Origin: Phycisphaeraceae bacterium
Lineage (GTDB): Bacteria > Planctomycetota > Phycisphaerae > Phycisphaerales > Phycisphaeraceae
Direction of reading: 5' to 3'
Assembly (NCBI GenBank): GCA_002716625.1
Contig: PBAS01000026.1
Location: forward strand, 1 to 33,359
DNA: 33,359 bases
Part shown: one piece after another, positions 1 through 7,460 of the stretch
How positions within the stretch are numbered: position 1 is the stretch's first letter
Layout: every line of letters starts with the position of its first letter
Program-made: the position numbers and the translations under genes
The notes under the pieces: generated by a model
Seen by the model: the letters and a program-made list of their open reading frames with translations, nothing else
What the model was told of the DNA's origin: nothing
Databases searched by the model: none

Positions 1-20
1 ACTTTGTCATCATAGCTGCC

Positions 21-1061
21 GTGAATAAACCCAAACCAGTAGCCCCTGAGATATTGCCGTTCCGAAATTCCACTGCTGTCCTTGATGATGGCCGTGAACT
101 AAACCAACGCATGCAGCGTGATGGTTATCTATTCATCCAAGGACTCCTGCCCCCACAAGTTCTCGAAAGTCTCCGTCAGCAGGTGCTAACTATCGAACGT
201 GATGCCGGATGGGTAAAGGATGACACACCGTTACGGGATGCCGTTGCTGATCTCAATGGTTTTTGTGTTGAGCCTGAACCGGCCTACAACAACGTCTATT
301 ACAACCTGTACAAGCTTGCCGATTTCCATGCGTTGCAACACCGACCGGAGTTAAAGAACTTGTTTGAACGCATGCTCGGTGAACCAGTCTTGGCCCACCC
401 ACGCATTATCATGCGAACAATTTTCCCGCAACGCGAAGCATATACCACCCCACCTCATCAAGACTTCATTCCTATCCAAGGCACCCCCGACACCTTTACC
501 ACGTGGATCCCACTTGGCGATCTGCCACCCATCATGGGTGGGCTTCAACTTGCTGAAGGATCGCATGCCCATGGCGTCTACGAATTTGAACCCTCCCTCG
601 GCGCCGGCGCCATGGAGGTCACCGACCCCCTAAAGGGTCGATGGAGAAACAGTCCGTTTAAGCAAGGTGATGTATTGATCTTCCATAGCATGACCGTTCA
701 CCAAGGGGTGCCCTGCCAAGGCACATCACTTCGAATTTCTGTGGACGCTCGGTATCAGAAGATCAGCGATCCGATCGCACCGGACAGCCTTGAACCACAT
801 AACAAACCGGTAACATGGAAAGAAGTTTATGCCGATTGGCGCATGGATGACCAGCAATACTACTGGCACCAGTGGAACCTGCAGATTAAGGATTTCGATA
901 ACAGTTACTATGAAGAACGCGACCGCAAGGCCATCCAGCTTGCCAAGCAAGGTGACATTCGGGCTCGTTCAACGCTACAGCGAATCATCGCAAGGGACAG
1001 CGATCCTGCCAAGCAGCAGCAGGCCCGGGGATTACTCACAGCACTGGAAACAAGACGTTGA
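21..1061 (+). CDS. Phytanoyl-CoA dioxygenase (PhyH) family Fe(II)/2-oxoglutarate oxygenase
   Basis: A 346-residue protein with the double-stranded beta-helix signature of PhyH-type non-haem iron oxygenases. The HxD iron motif is PPHQDF (H146, D148), the distal histidine lies in TVHQG (H227), and the 2-oxoglutarate-binding arginine is probably R238 in LRISVDAR. The family uses Fe(II), O2 and 2-oxoglutarate to hydroxylate small molecules or lipids; the substrate cannot be read from sequence. The start is GTG at 21, near the window edge, with no strong Shine-Dalgarno sequence visible. The C-terminal ~80 residues are charged and helical (YYEERDRKAIQLAKQ). The gene converges on the dehydrogenase that follows, with only 14 bases between the stop codons. 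The iron site is intact, so an active oxygenase is expected. Confidence is high for the family and low for the substrate. Confidence 0.9.
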   Translation: MNKPKPVAPEILPFRNSTAVLDDGRELNQRMQRDGYLFIQGLLPPQVLESLRQQVLTIERDAGWVKDDTPLRDAVADLNGFCVEPEPAYNNVYYNLYKLADFHALQHRPELKNLFERMLGEPVLAHPRIIMRTIFPQREAYTTPPHQDFIPIQGTPDTFTTWIPLGDLPPIMGGLQLAEGSHAHGVYEFEPSLGAGAMEVTDPLKGRWRNSPFKQGDVLIFHSMTVHQGVPCQGTSLRISVDARYQKISDPIAPDSLEPHNKPVTWKEVYADWRMDDQQYYWHQWNLQIKDFDNSYYEERDRKAIQLAKQGDIRARSTLQRIIARDSDPAKQQQARGLLTALETRR

Positions 1062-1077
1062 ACTTAATTCAAACGTC
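1054..1077. terminator. Inverted repeat at convergent junction (possible bidirectional terminator)
   Basis: GACGTTGAA (1054-1062) pairs with TTCAAACGTC (1068-1077) around a 5-base loop, with one bulged A. It spans both stop codons of the facing genes. There is no U-tract on either side, so termination is inferred from position and symmetry only. Confidence 0.35.
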
Positions 1078-2128
1078 AATTACCCACGCGTAAGCGATGC
1101 CATTTCTCTTGAAAACCCGGCCGGTCAAAAACCTCTGGATTCACCGCTCCCTTGGAAGGCCGACGCCCAAGCGATAGATCCAATATCGCTTGACCCGCCG
1201 CATTACCCATATCTCGCATTAATTCGTCTGTCACCCCGATGGCATGAGGTGCCAGCAGTACGTTTTCTAGGTCACTGAAAATCGGTGGCTGGGTAAACGG
1301 CTCATCTACAAATGTATCGATCGCTGCACCGGCAATCTGATTCGACTTCAGTGCGTCGTACAAGGCCTGCTCATCGACAATGCCACCACGGGCGGTGTTG
1401 ATTAAGTATGCATGCGGCTGCATCAGTTCAAGTTGGCTGCTACCAATCAGACCACGGGTCTGATCTGACAGTGGACAGTGAACCGAAACAAAATCAGCCC
1501 GTTTCATCAACTCGTCCAGTTCGACCAGTTCAACACCCAATTCCTGGGCGACCAGTGGATCGAGAAAGGGATCAAACGCAATTGGCTTGTTCATTTTAAA
1601 GGTGCCCAGCAGGCGGATCAGTTCACGGGCGATCCCGCCCAATCCAACCGTACCTAGCGTACGGTCTCGTAGTTCCTTGCCGATGTAGTTAAAACTTTCA
1701 GACCATTGACCATTGCGGCTGAGGCGATCCTTGGCCAGCACATGATGCCCCAAGGCAATCATCCACCCCACCGTAGCTTCGGCTATTGGCCGATCGACTG
1801 CACCCACCGCAATAAACACTGCCACATCGGCTTGCGTGCAAGCATCGACATCAACCTTGTCATAGCCAACACCCAAACGACTGACGACCAACAGGTCATT
1901 GGGGGTGGCAAGCGTTTGCTTATCCACCCATGGACTCCATACCAGGATGCCTTGAGTATCTTGAATTTGCTCAGCACTGATATGGGGCAGATGTTCTTCA
2001 AATGTAAAGCACTCAATATGCGTGCATGAATCAAATACGGTCAGCGCCTGGTCCCTACCCTTCATGCGACCATCGTCCTGAAAAACATCCGCAGTTCGTG
2101 CTACTCGAAACTGGTTTGGATTAGCCAT
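1076..2128 (-). CDS. D-isomer specific 2-hydroxyacid dehydrogenase (phosphoglycerate dehydrogenase-like)
   Basis: A 350-residue NAD-dependent D-2-hydroxyacid dehydrogenase, interconverting a 2-oxoacid and a D-2-hydroxyacid. The Rossmann loop is GTVGLGGIARE (about 159-169). The family's catalytic trio is visible: R247 (NTARGGIVDE), E276 (DTFVDEP) and H295 (LLAPHAIG). The SRLGVGYDKVD motif near 83-92 is also typical. It lacks the C-terminal ACT/ASB regulatory domains of long SerA proteins, so a serine-pathway role is not assured. Glyoxylate, hydroxypyruvate or another 2-oxoacid is possible. The ATG start has a good Shine-Dalgarno (GAGGG, 7 bases upstream). It lies 36 bases downstream of the second dehydratase on the same strand and could be co-transcribed with the lipid cluster. 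Confidence 0.88.
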   Translation of the reverse strand: MANPNQFRVARTADVFQDDGRMKGRDQALTVFDSCTHIECFTFEEHLPHISAEQIQDTQGILVWSPWVDKQTLATPNDLLVVSRLGVGYDKVDVDACTQADVAVFIAVGAVDRPIAEATVGWMIALGHHVLAKDRLSRNGQWSESFNYIGKELRDRTLGTVGLGGIARELIRLLGTFKMNKPIAFDPFLDPLVAQELGVELVELDELMKRADFVSVHCPLSDQTRGLIGSSQLELMQPHAYLINTARGGIVDEQALYDALKSNQIAGAAIDTFVDEPFTQPPIFSDLENVLLAPHAIGVTDELMRDMGNAAGQAILDLSLGRRPSKGAVNPEVFDRPGFQEKWHRLRVGN

Positions 2129-2164
2129 GGTTAGACCCTCAATACATCAAGGAACTTGATCTCA

Positions 2165-2698
2165 TCATTCTTCCACGAAATCTGTAGGAATAAGGTCGCC
2201 GAATCCGCTCTGACGCAACAGATCCATGAACTGCCCCGTAAATACAAAGTTGCGATCCGGAAACTCCAAGCCCGCCATGTTTTGATCAACATGACTAAAT
2301 AGAAGATCAATCTCAGCCATTGGCTTGCGGCTCCCATTTTCCGGATCAATCAGTTGTACGGTTCCATGGGTTGAAGCACCTTGCCGATCAAGCCTTTCAA
2401 TGGTGGCATCAAAATGCAAGCTGAATCCCGGTCGTGCCGCTTCAAAAAAGGAGGCTTTGGAAATCTTGGCCAGAATAACCTTCTCCGTAAAGTCGTTAGA
2501 TGCACCGACTAGGATGCCCGCTGCCTGTGCCATACCCTCAATGACCAACGTATTGGGCATCACCGGAAACGCAGGGCGGCACTCCGTTGCCGGCAAATGG
2601 TCACGCAACAACTCCTCAGCAAGCGAAATATTCTTGATCGCTACGCATCGATGTTGCTTTTCTAATACCAGAATGCGATCGATCCAAATCCAGCGCAT
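2165..2698 (-). CDS. FabA/FabZ-type 3-hydroxyacyl-ACP dehydratase-like hotdog protein
   Basis: A 177-residue single hotdog-fold protein. The FabZ-like active site is recognisable: H34 in RDHLPA, the VMPNTLVIEGMAQAAG helix with acid E54, then a beta-sheet ending in an aromatic-rich tail. The family dehydrates (3R)-3-hydroxyacyl-ACP to trans-2-enoyl-ACP in fatty acid elongation. Compared with FabZ, the loop between the histidine and the hotdog helix is longer and altered (ATECRPAFPV), and the C-terminus is about 30 residues longer. The start is an ATG 40 bases after the ACP gene, in the order dehydratase, ACP, dehydratase. Two non-identical dehydratases around one ACP suggest a dedicated acyl pathway. 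A hotdog thioesterase is a less likely alternative. Confidence 0.82.
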   Translation of the reverse strand: MRWIWIDRILVLEKQHRCVAIKNISLAEELLRDHLPATECRPAFPVMPNTLVIEGMAQAAGILVGASNDFTEKVILAKISKASFFEAARPGFSLHFDATIERLDRQGASTHGTVQLIDPENGSRKPMAEIDLLFSHVDQNMAGLEFPDRNFVFTGQFMDLLRQSGFGDLIPTDFVEE

Positions 2699-2737
2699 CG
2701 TTCAGAAAACATGCTGTCCGATCCGGACATTTGCTTG

Positions 2738-3127
2738 CTATGATTCAAGCTTCGTTTGTACGAACTTGACAACCGTGTCCACAGTAAAAATATCAGAAAA
2801 CTCGTCGACATTTCGACTTTCATCAAAAGCATCAAGATCCGCGTGTGGCAGACGTTCACGTAACTCTTGCATTCCGTGGTCCGTCACTTTCTCATCCTGA
2901 ACGTATTTTGGATCGTTCAGAACATTGTCTGGAATCATTTCCCCCTGATCGATCTTGATCCCAAAAGCCTTTTCCAACCGAAAAACAATATCCAAGAAAT
3001 CAATCGATTCGGCACCCAAATCAGTTGCCAATTTGGCTTCCGGAACGACCTCGTCATCGTCTACCCCCAGAGCGTCAACGAGAACCTCTTGAACTTTGCT
3101 GAACACTTCCTCTTGGGTGATTGTCAT
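2738..3127 (-). CDS. Acyl carrier protein with extended C-terminus
   Basis: A 129-residue acyl carrier protein. The phosphopantetheine attachment site is S41 in DLGAESIDFLD, preceded by the acidic helix I/loop (GVDDDEVVPEAKLATD) and followed by helix II (IVFRLEKAFGIKI). Classical ACPs are about 80 residues. This one continues for ~50 more (about 70-129) in an acidic segment before a final helix ending VKFVQTKLES, so helix IV is displaced by an insertion. The protein carries acyl thioesters in the cytoplasm for the flanking dehydratases and a ketoacyl synthase. The ATG start has GGAG about 10 bases upstream, directly abutting a 14-base dyad (3143-3156). A dedicated carrier distinct from housekeeping AcpP is the likely role; this is inferred from the insertion and the neighbours. 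Confidence 0.92.
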   Translation of the reverse strand: MTITQEEVFSKVQEVLVDALGVDDDEVVPEAKLATDLGAESIDFLDIVFRLEKAFGIKIDQGEMIPDNVLNDPKYVQDEKVTDHGMQELRERLPHADLDAFDESRNVDEFSDIFTVDTVVKFVQTKLES

Positions 3128-3142
3128 GATACGAAATACTCC

Positions 3143-3156
3143 GTGTCGAACGACAC
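3143..3156. promoter_or_regulatory. Dyad symmetry upstream of the ACP gene
   Basis: GTGTCG-AA-CGACAC forms two perfect 6-base arms around a 2-base centre. It sits immediately upstream of the Shine-Dalgarno of the ACP gene on the minus strand. It could be an operator half-site pair or an RNA hairpin beside the ribosome binding site. No matching copy was noticed elsewhere in the window, so the role is open. Confidence 0.3.
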
Positions 3157-3195
3157 CTAGTCACGTTGCATGGTAGTTCTTACGATTAATCATAA

Positions 3196-3594
3196 TCACG
3201 CTGCCACCAGTGGCTTGAGAACAAATCGCCCTCCCAGGGCAACCTCGCCGCCCACGGTACCGCGTCCGTCTAGATCCCAACCCATGTCAGTCTGCTTGCG
3301 AACCTTTACCTCAATCCTGAGAGTCTGCCCCGGCCGAACCATTTGGCCGTATCGGATATTGCGTGCCTCACATAAAACTAATGGCTGACCGTTGGCCGAT
3401 CCATCGAGCAATAACCGTCCAGCCTGAACCAAGGCCTCAAGCATGAGAACGCCTGGGAAGACAGCAAAGCCGGGAAAATGATCTGCCAGATATTCCTCTG
3501 CCCTGCTGAGACATTTAACCCCAACCAATCGGTTGTCCTCACGCTCCAGCACCCGATCTATTAGCTCAAAACGCAACGTCGTCACCCTTAACAA
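3196..3594 (-). CDS. FabZ-like 3-hydroxyacyl-ACP dehydratase
   Basis: A 132-residue hotdog protein close to FabZ in length. The active-site histidine is H39 in ADHFPGFAVFPGVL and the acidic partner is E53 in MLEALVQAG, both at the canonical spacing. It should dehydrate 3-hydroxyacyl-ACP. It is the first of three tightly spaced minus-strand genes (dehydratase, ACP, dehydratase), 68 bases before the ACP. The start is uncertain: the longest frame begins at TTG (3594), with GTG at 3585 as an alternative, and neither has a well-placed Shine-Dalgarno. The HFPG histidine block is better kept here than in the second dehydratase, so this copy is the likelier generalist enzyme. That comparison is inference. 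Confidence 0.85.
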   Translation of the reverse strand: MLRVTTLRFELIDRVLEREDNRLVGVKCLSRAEEYLADHFPGFAVFPGVLMLEALVQAGRLLLDGSANGQPLVLCEARNIRYGQMVRPGQTLRIEVKVRKQTDMGWDLDGRGTVGGEVALGGRFVLKPLVAA

Positions 3595-3744
3595 GCCACC
3601 AAAACGCGGCAGCGTCTCGGAGTGTAGGCGGTGCCTTAGACCGATGCAATTCGCACAAGGCCAAAGCCCAATAACCCATGGAGCCTAAACTCACCACGCA
3701 GGAACGAGAACTCGCGCTCGCTTCAATCCATTATTCGCAATCAA

Positions 3745-4320
3745 CTATGGCTGCGAGTTAAATACGAGGCTATCCAGCACGCCTTTATGGCTCTTCAAAT
3801 AGGCCGCCACTAGGGAAGCGTAACTTTCCTGGATGAATGGACGATCATCCAGAACCAGCTGGCGGCGGACATCGTATACCCGAGATTCACTAGGACCCTC
3901 AATTTCCACAAAGTCACCGAGTTGTGGCAGGGAGTCAATTTCCACCAAGCAGTCTTCCAAACACCAACGGTGACGACGTTTTTCGAACATCAGATGTTGC
4001 TGATAGCCAAGACCCCCAAGCAATTGTACAGCATGATTGCAATTGGTAACCTGCACCTGCACTTCATGGCGCATTTTAAGTTCGGCTGACAGCCGCGGTC
4101 CCTTATGCGTGATGACCGAAACCGAATCATTGCTGTCTGCATATTGCTCGGTTCGAACCCGCAACCCTTCACCGTTTTTGTAAAGCGCAAGTTCCGGCGT
4201 ATCGAAATAGCGGTTCGTTTCATCTATCACTAATGAACGCCGGCCACCGGACTCTACAAGGCAAGACTCAAGCCTTGGGCGATCAAGTAACCGCATCTTG
4301 GCTTCAATTTCGAGACCCAT
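3745..4320 (-). CDS. CYTH domain protein (class IV adenylate cyclase / thiamine-triphosphatase type)
   Basis: The signature ExExK opens the protein (GLEIEAK: E4, E6, K8 from the chosen start), followed by alternating charged beta-strands such as GEGLRVRTEQ, ITHKGPR and MRHEVQVQV. This is the CYTH triphosphate-tunnel fold, which binds inorganic or organic triphosphates with divalent metals. Members include CyaB adenylate cyclases, thiamine triphosphatases and inorganic triphosphatases, and the sequence alone does not choose between them. The open frame extends upstream to a TTG at 4374 overlapping the previous stop, but CYTH proteins normally begin just before ExExK, so ATG 4320 (191 aa) is preferred; ATG 4329 is possible. 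The upstream extension is hydrophobic (VVPGVILLW) and probably untranslated. It follows the one-TM protein on the same strand. Confidence 0.85.
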   Translation of the reverse strand: MGLEIEAKMRLLDRPRLESCLVESGGRRSLVIDETNRYFDTPELALYKNGEGLRVRTEQYADSNDSVSVITHKGPRLSAELKMRHEVQVQVTNCNHAVQLLGGLGYQQHLMFEKRRHRWCLEDCLVEIDSLPQLGDFVEIEGPSESRVYDVRRQLVLDDRPFIQESYASLVAAYLKSHKGVLDSLVFNSQP

Positions 4321-4370
4321 CGAAACCATCCACAATAAAATGACGCCCGGAACCACCAGGCGGCGCGACC

Positions 4371-4790
4371 TCAATTGAACAACTTGATACGAAGAGACAC
4401 CAGATGCCGTGCATCATGGATCGCAGTTCTCTTGGACACCGATTGCGCGTACCGATCGGCATGAAAATTGAATGTCGCCGGCGAACACATTAGCGTCAAT
4501 GGTGACGGCAGGGATTCATGCCAGGTGATGCGTACTAGAACCCATTGCTCAGCCAAGCTGAGCGACATTGACCTCGCAACCCGATGAAAAACCAGCAACA
4601 CCGGTAGGTCATACCGCTGATGCTCAATGGTGCGCCACAACCAGAGTCCACCCAATAGCAACACCATGACACCCAGCGCTAGGCATAACCCATGAAGGGG
4701 GATAATATGGCCCCCACGCGCCCCCCAATGATCAACAATATCCGATAATCGCCAGGGCTCTGATCGCAACAGCAACAGGGTTCCACTCAT
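4371..4790 (-). CDS. Conserved-looking hypothetical protein with one transmembrane helix
   Basis: A 139-residue protein I do not recognise. A hydrophobic segment of about 20 residues (LCLALGVMVLLLGGLWLW, about 35-52) is followed by a basic, helical cytoplasmic-type region. That region includes SLSLAEQWVLVRI, the SLPSPLTLM stretch and an R/H-rich tail ending RIKLFN. No cleavable signal peptide is evident. The ATG start has GAGG seven bases upstream, located inside the end of the HEAT-repeat gene. Only nine bases separate the two genes, so they are almost certainly translated from one mRNA. It may be the membrane anchor for a complex with the HEAT protein; that is inference from adjacency. No catalytic motif is visible. 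Confidence 0.7.
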   Translation of the reverse strand: MSGTLLLLRSEPWRLSDIVDHWGARGGHIIPLHGLCLALGVMVLLLGGLWLWRTIEHQRYDLPVLLVFHRVARSMSLSLAEQWVLVRITWHESLPSPLTLMCSPATFNFHADRYAQSVSKRTAIHDARHLVSLRIKLFN

Positions 4791-4799
4791 CGGTAGGCC

Positions 4800-6692
4800 T
4801 CAATTCTTTACAAAAGACTTTCGTTGGCGAAATGCTGGACCAGACGCCTGCATTGTTTTAATGAGATGTTGAACCACTCGGCCAGCACGTTTTTTGACCC
4901 AAGGATCTCGATCCGTGATGGACATTTCAGCGACTGTTCCTGCCGAACTGATCAAACCCAATGATTCGACAAGCCAAAGAGCACTGATTCGATGTTTTGC
5001 CCGGTGGTCTTGAAGCATTTCCCCAAGAGCGGACACCGCCTCGCCGGTCCGCCATTGTAATAGTGCCCTGATCGCATTAGCACGAACCCGATTAGACTCA
5101 GACTTGGCCATACGAATCAACTGTGGGCTGCAATCCGCCTTACCCTGTTCACTCAATGCCTCAACGGCATTGGCACGCACACGCGGATTACCATGGGACA
5201 ATGCTTTGGTAAGTGCCTTGATGCTGCCCATAGAAGATGATGATCCCAGTGTACGAACCGCGGCAGAAGTAATACGCGGATCTTGATCCTTCACCATCAA
5301 GCCAAGGGTCTTTTCAAAGAAATCGCCCTGGTTAAGAGCGTTAATCATGACCATTGCCCGCAACCGTTCACCACGATCAGAATTCACAAGTTTGCGGCCC
5401 AACGCCTGATGAAAAGTTGGATCGATCTTAATAAGCGCACGGCCGGCATAAAGTTGCTGCTCCCGATTTAACTTCGACCAGGCAAGCCAAAGCTTTTCAA
5501 ACCCCCAAGTGGCAAGCTGATCTACGGCCAGTCGCTGTAAGGCTGCGTGCTGACTATTGACCAACTGTAACAAGACCACCGATACCCCAGACCATCGACA
5601 ACAAAGTAGATGTCGCAGAGCAATGCGAGCCAGTCTCACATCTTTATCAAGACAAAACTGACTGATCGCTTGGTTTGCAGACTCTAAATCCTTACCCCTG
5701 ATCCGCATTAATTCACGCAACGCAATTAATCGGGCCAGACGGCTTGGCAGTTGAGTCAATCGAGAAAGTTGCTGGATCTTATGTGTACAACCCAATGGCA
5801 GTGCCGCAATCCATCGTGCCAGACCACACCCATGATCGGATGGCCATTGAGCCAACTCGGATGGAACCAGACGATCTGCAGTTCGAAGCTTTGAAAGCTT
5901 CACGACCACCCGATGATCGATAAGAAAATGAGCGTTCAAAAGCAGATCTGACAGGTGGCCCTTGGATACGGCCCGACGAATACCAACCAATACATGCTGC
6001 GACAGCAATGGGTAGATTACCCATGTAAACATCGCTTGGCGTAACTGCGGCCAATGAGCCCGCTGAAGTTGAACCCGAAGCTGATCCAAAACCACGTTAT
6101 GCCTGTGCCCTGATGGGCCAAGCCACTGTTGCATCGGACATGGCGAGAGAACAGCCATCGCCAGCAAAACGCTGTCCTGCCCGTGACTGGCATAACAACT
6201 CGCCGCCTGTTCCATCGCGTTGCGCACATAGCCCACCGTGGCCGGATCACACCTGTATCCGGGTTCAACACACGACTGGGCTAACTGAAGCAAACATGTG
6301 GCCGCATCAATCCGCAACTGCGGCTCAAGGCCATGCACCAACTGGTCAAGCACAAGGTAAGCCAAGCGGCCAGCCCGGGCTCGCCGTATGATTTCAACCA
6401 CATTGGCCGGCCCCCGGCCATCATGCATCTGAACTGCCTGGCGCATGGGGGCGTATAGTTCCGTGACAGATCTGATCAACTCCTCTTGGAGTTCATCGGG
6501 CAACTGGTCAAAAGATATAACGAGCAAGATCAGGCTGGGTGGATCACCACGCTTAAGAACTAGGCGGGCAATGTGCCGCACAGAAACCAAATCCGCCGTC
6601 GGCAAAGCCGCAGTCAGGGCTCGGTCCACTGAAGTGGACGCGATGCCGGCCAGATGAGTCAAAATCTGTGGATGAGATGTTAATGACACCAC
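4800..6692 (-). CDS. HEAT-repeat protein
   Basis: A 630-residue all-helical protein. The last third carries clear HEAT/PBS-lyase-type repeats of ~31 residues: DPRITSAAVRTLGS, NPRVRANAVEALSE, SNRVRANAIRALLQ, KHRISALWLVESLG and DPWVKKRAGRVVQ, each following a helix such as GSIKALTKALSHG. The N-terminal 400 residues are leucine-rich helices with weaker periodicity and may be diverged repeats. HEAT arrays are protein-binding scaffolds and no enzyme motif is seen. The frame starts at GTG 6692 without a good Shine-Dalgarno, and it is divergent from the DUF2617-like gene with 159 bases between. It leads a tight cluster with the one-TM and CYTH genes. No signal peptide is visible, so it is probably cytoplasmic. 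Confidence 0.8.
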   Translation of the reverse strand: MVSLTSHPQILTHLAGIASTSVDRALTAALPTADLVSVRHIARLVLKRGDPPSLILLVISFDQLPDELQEELIRSVTELYAPMRQAVQMHDGRGPANVVEIIRRARAGRLAYLVLDQLVHGLEPQLRIDAATCLLQLAQSCVEPGYRCDPATVGYVRNAMEQAASCYASHGQDSVLLAMAVLSPCPMQQWLGPSGHRHNVVLDQLRVQLQRAHWPQLRQAMFTWVIYPLLSQHVLVGIRRAVSKGHLSDLLLNAHFLIDHRVVVKLSKLRTADRLVPSELAQWPSDHGCGLARWIAALPLGCTHKIQQLSRLTQLPSRLARLIALRELMRIRGKDLESANQAISQFCLDKDVRLARIALRHLLCCRWSGVSVVLLQLVNSQHAALQRLAVDQLATWGFEKLWLAWSKLNREQQLYAGRALIKIDPTFHQALGRKLVNSDRGERLRAMVMINALNQGDFFEKTLGLMVKDQDPRITSAAVRTLGSSSSMGSIKALTKALSHGNPRVRANAVEALSEQGKADCSPQLIRMAKSESNRVRANAIRALLQWRTGEAVSALGEMLQDHRAKHRISALWLVESLGLISSAGTVAEMSITDRDPWVKKRAGRVVQHLIKTMQASGPAFRQRKSFVKN

Positions 6693-6764
6693 GCATTGTT
6701 ATCGGTAACTCAACTTATGAAAGTAGAAAAGGAAAACAAATCGTAAAAACTCACCTTTTAGGGC

Positions 6765-6792
6765 TTTGAAATCTAGCAATCCATGGTATAAT
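6765..6792 (+). promoter_or_regulatory. Sigma-70-type promoter for the DUF2617-like gene
   Basis: A perfect TATAAT lies at 6787-6792, with TTGAAA at 6766-6771 (15-base spacer) or TTTGAA one base earlier (16-base spacer). The spacer is a little short. The predicted start near 6799 leaves a leader of ~50 bases before the ATG at 6852. Confidence 0.6.
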
Positions 6793-6851
6793 GCGAAGCT
6801 CTCGATCTTGGGAAAGAAAACGTAATCCATAACCCTCGGGATAAATAATCC

Positions 6852-7400
6852 ATGACAGTCAGCCATAAATCTTCTTCCACAAAGTCTTGCCGATTAATGG
6901 TCTACAAGCGTGCTTTACACCCTGAGCTATTCAAACTTGAGGGGCGTAATCTGCAGCGACATGGTGATTATGAGGGAGAAATGTGGATCTGCCGTGCTGG
7001 CCATGTGGTCCGTTTTCAGACTGAGGGACATGTCATAACCGAAGCTGTCGTAGAAGATGGTGACCACTTGCCAGAACATGGCTTGATCAGTGCATTGCCC
7101 TGTCTAGGTGAGAAAGAATACGCGCACCCCCGCAACGACCAAAACAAAATAGGTTTCGTCACCACAATCCAAACAGAGTTTCTGACGGAAAATCTTTACA
7201 TGGCAACGTATCGTGAAATGATGGACTTTGCCACCGAAAATAATTCGCTTTTTCACACATGGACCGATAACGAGGGGACCAACTGCCTCTCACTGCTTGA
7301 CGTGCAGACGTTCAAGAGTGAATTGCACGTTCAAAGTTACCACCTCTCAGGAATCGGTGGTCTTGTTCTGCGTACCCAATCGATCTTCGAGGCTTGCTAG
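6852..7400 (+). CDS. Hypothetical protein resembling the DUF2617 family
   Basis: A 182-residue soluble protein. The ALHPELF block near the N-terminus, a central GHVVRFQ...ITEAVVEDGDHLP strand pattern and a C-terminal VLRTQSIFE block recall DUF2617 proteins of planctomycetes. I make this match from memory of the pattern, and it should be treated as tentative. No catalytic motif is evident. Function is unknown for that family. It has its own promoter (TATAAT at 6787-6792) and is divergent from the HEAT-repeat gene. The first ~15 residues (MTVSHKSSSTKSC) are low-complexity, so initiation at the in-frame ATG at codon 17 (MVYKRALHP) is possible. The gene is followed 60 bases later by KDPG aldolase. 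Confidence 0.65.
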   Translation: MTVSHKSSSTKSCRLMVYKRALHPELFKLEGRNLQRHGDYEGEMWICRAGHVVRFQTEGHVITEAVVEDGDHLPEHGLISALPCLGEKEYAHPRNDQNKIGFVTTIQTEFLTENLYMATYREMMDFATENNSLFHTWTDNEGTNCLSLLDVQTFKSELHVQSYHLSGIGGLVLRTQSIFEAC

Positions 7401-7429
7401 TCCAATCTATTACTGCGGATTCAAGACCA

Positions 7430-7435
7430 TATAAT
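7430..7435 (+). promoter_or_regulatory. Possible -10 element ahead of KDPG aldolase
   Basis: A TATAAT hexamer lies 25 bases before the aldolase ATG. No convincing -35 hexamer is found at 16-18 bases upstream, so this is a weak call. Confidence 0.25.
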
Positions 7436-7460
7436 AACGTACCGACCATCAGGCAAATTC

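Noticed and set aside
4151..4161. GGTTCGAACCC resembling a tRNA T-psi-C arm
   Set aside because: It lies inside the CYTH coding sequence (GLRVRTEQ region), and no acceptor, D or anticodon arm surrounds it.
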